A stretch of 64,000 nucleotides of DNA from Diprion similis (lineage: Eukaryota; Arthropoda; Insecta; Hymenoptera; Diprionidae). The notes below the pieces were generated by a model. The model was not told where the DNA came from. It did not search any database and worked only from the letters and a program-made list of their open reading frames with translations. The DNA is taken from positions 16,339,001 through 16,403,000 of the forward strand of contig NC_060105.1 in NCBI RefSeq assembly GCF_021155765.1. Reading direction: 5' to 3'. This document shows positions 63,251-64,000 of the stretch, piece after piece. Made by a program: the position numbers and the translations under genes. Positions within the stretch are counted from its first letter, which is position 1, and each line of letters opens with the position of its first letter.

Positions 63251-64000
63251 CTCCCGTATATTCGTATTAAATGATTTTTACAGCGTTTCTGCGTTATCAT
63301 GATATAACCAACAATAAACACCGTCATATTCGATGTGTAAAACTGATGAATTCGTGTGAAGTCAAAAATGTAGAAAAACCAGAAAATGAATAGGTTACAA
63401 TATTAAATTTCGAAATACGCGAAAATTTATTTCATAGAATTTCGAAACGTAGAAAGCCGAAGTACGGAAAAGTCAAAACTAAAAGTAAAGTTTAGAAAAT
63501 CATAATATAAAGAACCGTCACAATGGTGTTGTTGGAGTATCGGGATTCCAGGGACCGGGGTATCAAATGAAAGACTTATCTTTTACACACAAACTCTATT
63601 ATTTATTTAATCAACTTTATATATCTATATATATTTTATATATCTAATTATATATCTCCACTATAACTCTGTAATCACAGCTGACAGGTGTTGTATGTAG
63701 TAAAACATTTTTTTATTTTGAATATAATATTCAGTTCAATTCAAACAAATTGTGTAAGTGAATAGATTTTTGTTTTCATTTTTCATCAGCAAAAAACATC
63801 CACGTACATACTTATTTCTCATCAATAATATATTATGAAATTTTATGAAAAAACATGAACATATTATACTTATACACGAAGAGGTAACGTACTTTGAAAA
63901 ATAAAAAACACATGGTAAAACGGCGTAAGTCGGGGACATTCCAACAAAATGTTGAAACCTGTGAGGGTCAAGCGTCCATCAACGAAAAAACTATGCCAAT
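63251..64000. other. Non-coding AT-rich end of window
   Basis: No gene. TATATAT-rich at 63610-63660. Near 63914 the phrase GGTAAAACGGCGTAAGTCGG recalls the end motif of the element at 2024-3126, but nothing else supports a copy. Confidence 0.4.

Noticed and set aside
1-64000. tRNA, rRNA or other structured RNA genes
   Set aside because: I saw no convincing A/B box pair with cloverleaf or rRNA sequence by eye; a covariance-model scan would be decisive.

Overview
The window is eukaryotic and looks like an insect nuclear genome; a hymenopteran is my best guess but is not proven. The reasons are AT-rich spacer DNA, short GT-AG introns, one spliced host gene for an animal-type receptor tyrosine kinase, and an insect-type set of transposons (R1- and CR1-like LINEs, Ty3/gypsy, pogo, hAT). 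There is no operon, bacterial gene or CRISPR array. Nearly all coding sequence outside the kinase gene belongs to mobile elements, several nested in one another.

Layout: 1-2.0 kb, decayed repeats. 2.02-3.13 kb, a non-autonomous inverted-repeat DNA transposon, directly abutted by a complete pogo/Tigger-like element (3132-5902, TA duplication). 7.66-9.97 kb, an element with ~540-bp terminal inverted repeats and a broken transposase. 11.43-18.79 kb, an R1-clade LINE (minus strand) inserted in a simple repeat with a 47-bp target duplication; its ORF1 is split by a plus-strand CR1-like LINE (15766-18230) that keeps only ORF1. 18.87-19.49 kb, two short repeat units tail to tail. 19.9-23.66 kb, a decayed CR1-like LINE. 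23668-31319, a young, complete Ty3/gypsy LTR retrotransposon (minus strand). 32-34 kb, a large tetranucleotide/octanucleotide array and a fold-back repeat. 35.4-47.3 kb, the host receptor tyrosine kinase gene (minus strand, 14 exons whose phases all agree). 50.0-56.05 kb, a second, older and damaged copy of the gypsy family, cut by a hAT element (56047-60862). 60.9-64 kb, AT-rich spacer with repeat fragments.

The most interesting item is the gypsy family. Between integrase and the 3' LTR, where retroviruses and errantiviruses carry env, it carries a deoxynucleoside kinase gene, present in both diverged copies and preceded in both by the same splice-acceptor-like sequence. Copy 1 also has, on the opposite strand, a two-exon gene for a small cysteine-rich protein. 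A nucleotide-salvage enzyme carried by a reverse-transcribing element suggests self-supply of dNTPs for cDNA synthesis; this is inference. Gag and pol are joined in both copies by a canonical -1 frameshift heptamer. The second notable item is the kinase gene: its kinase half resembles the PDGF/VEGF receptor (Pvr) family, but its ectodomain is built of Ig and fibronectin III modules with an apparent exon-pair duplication.
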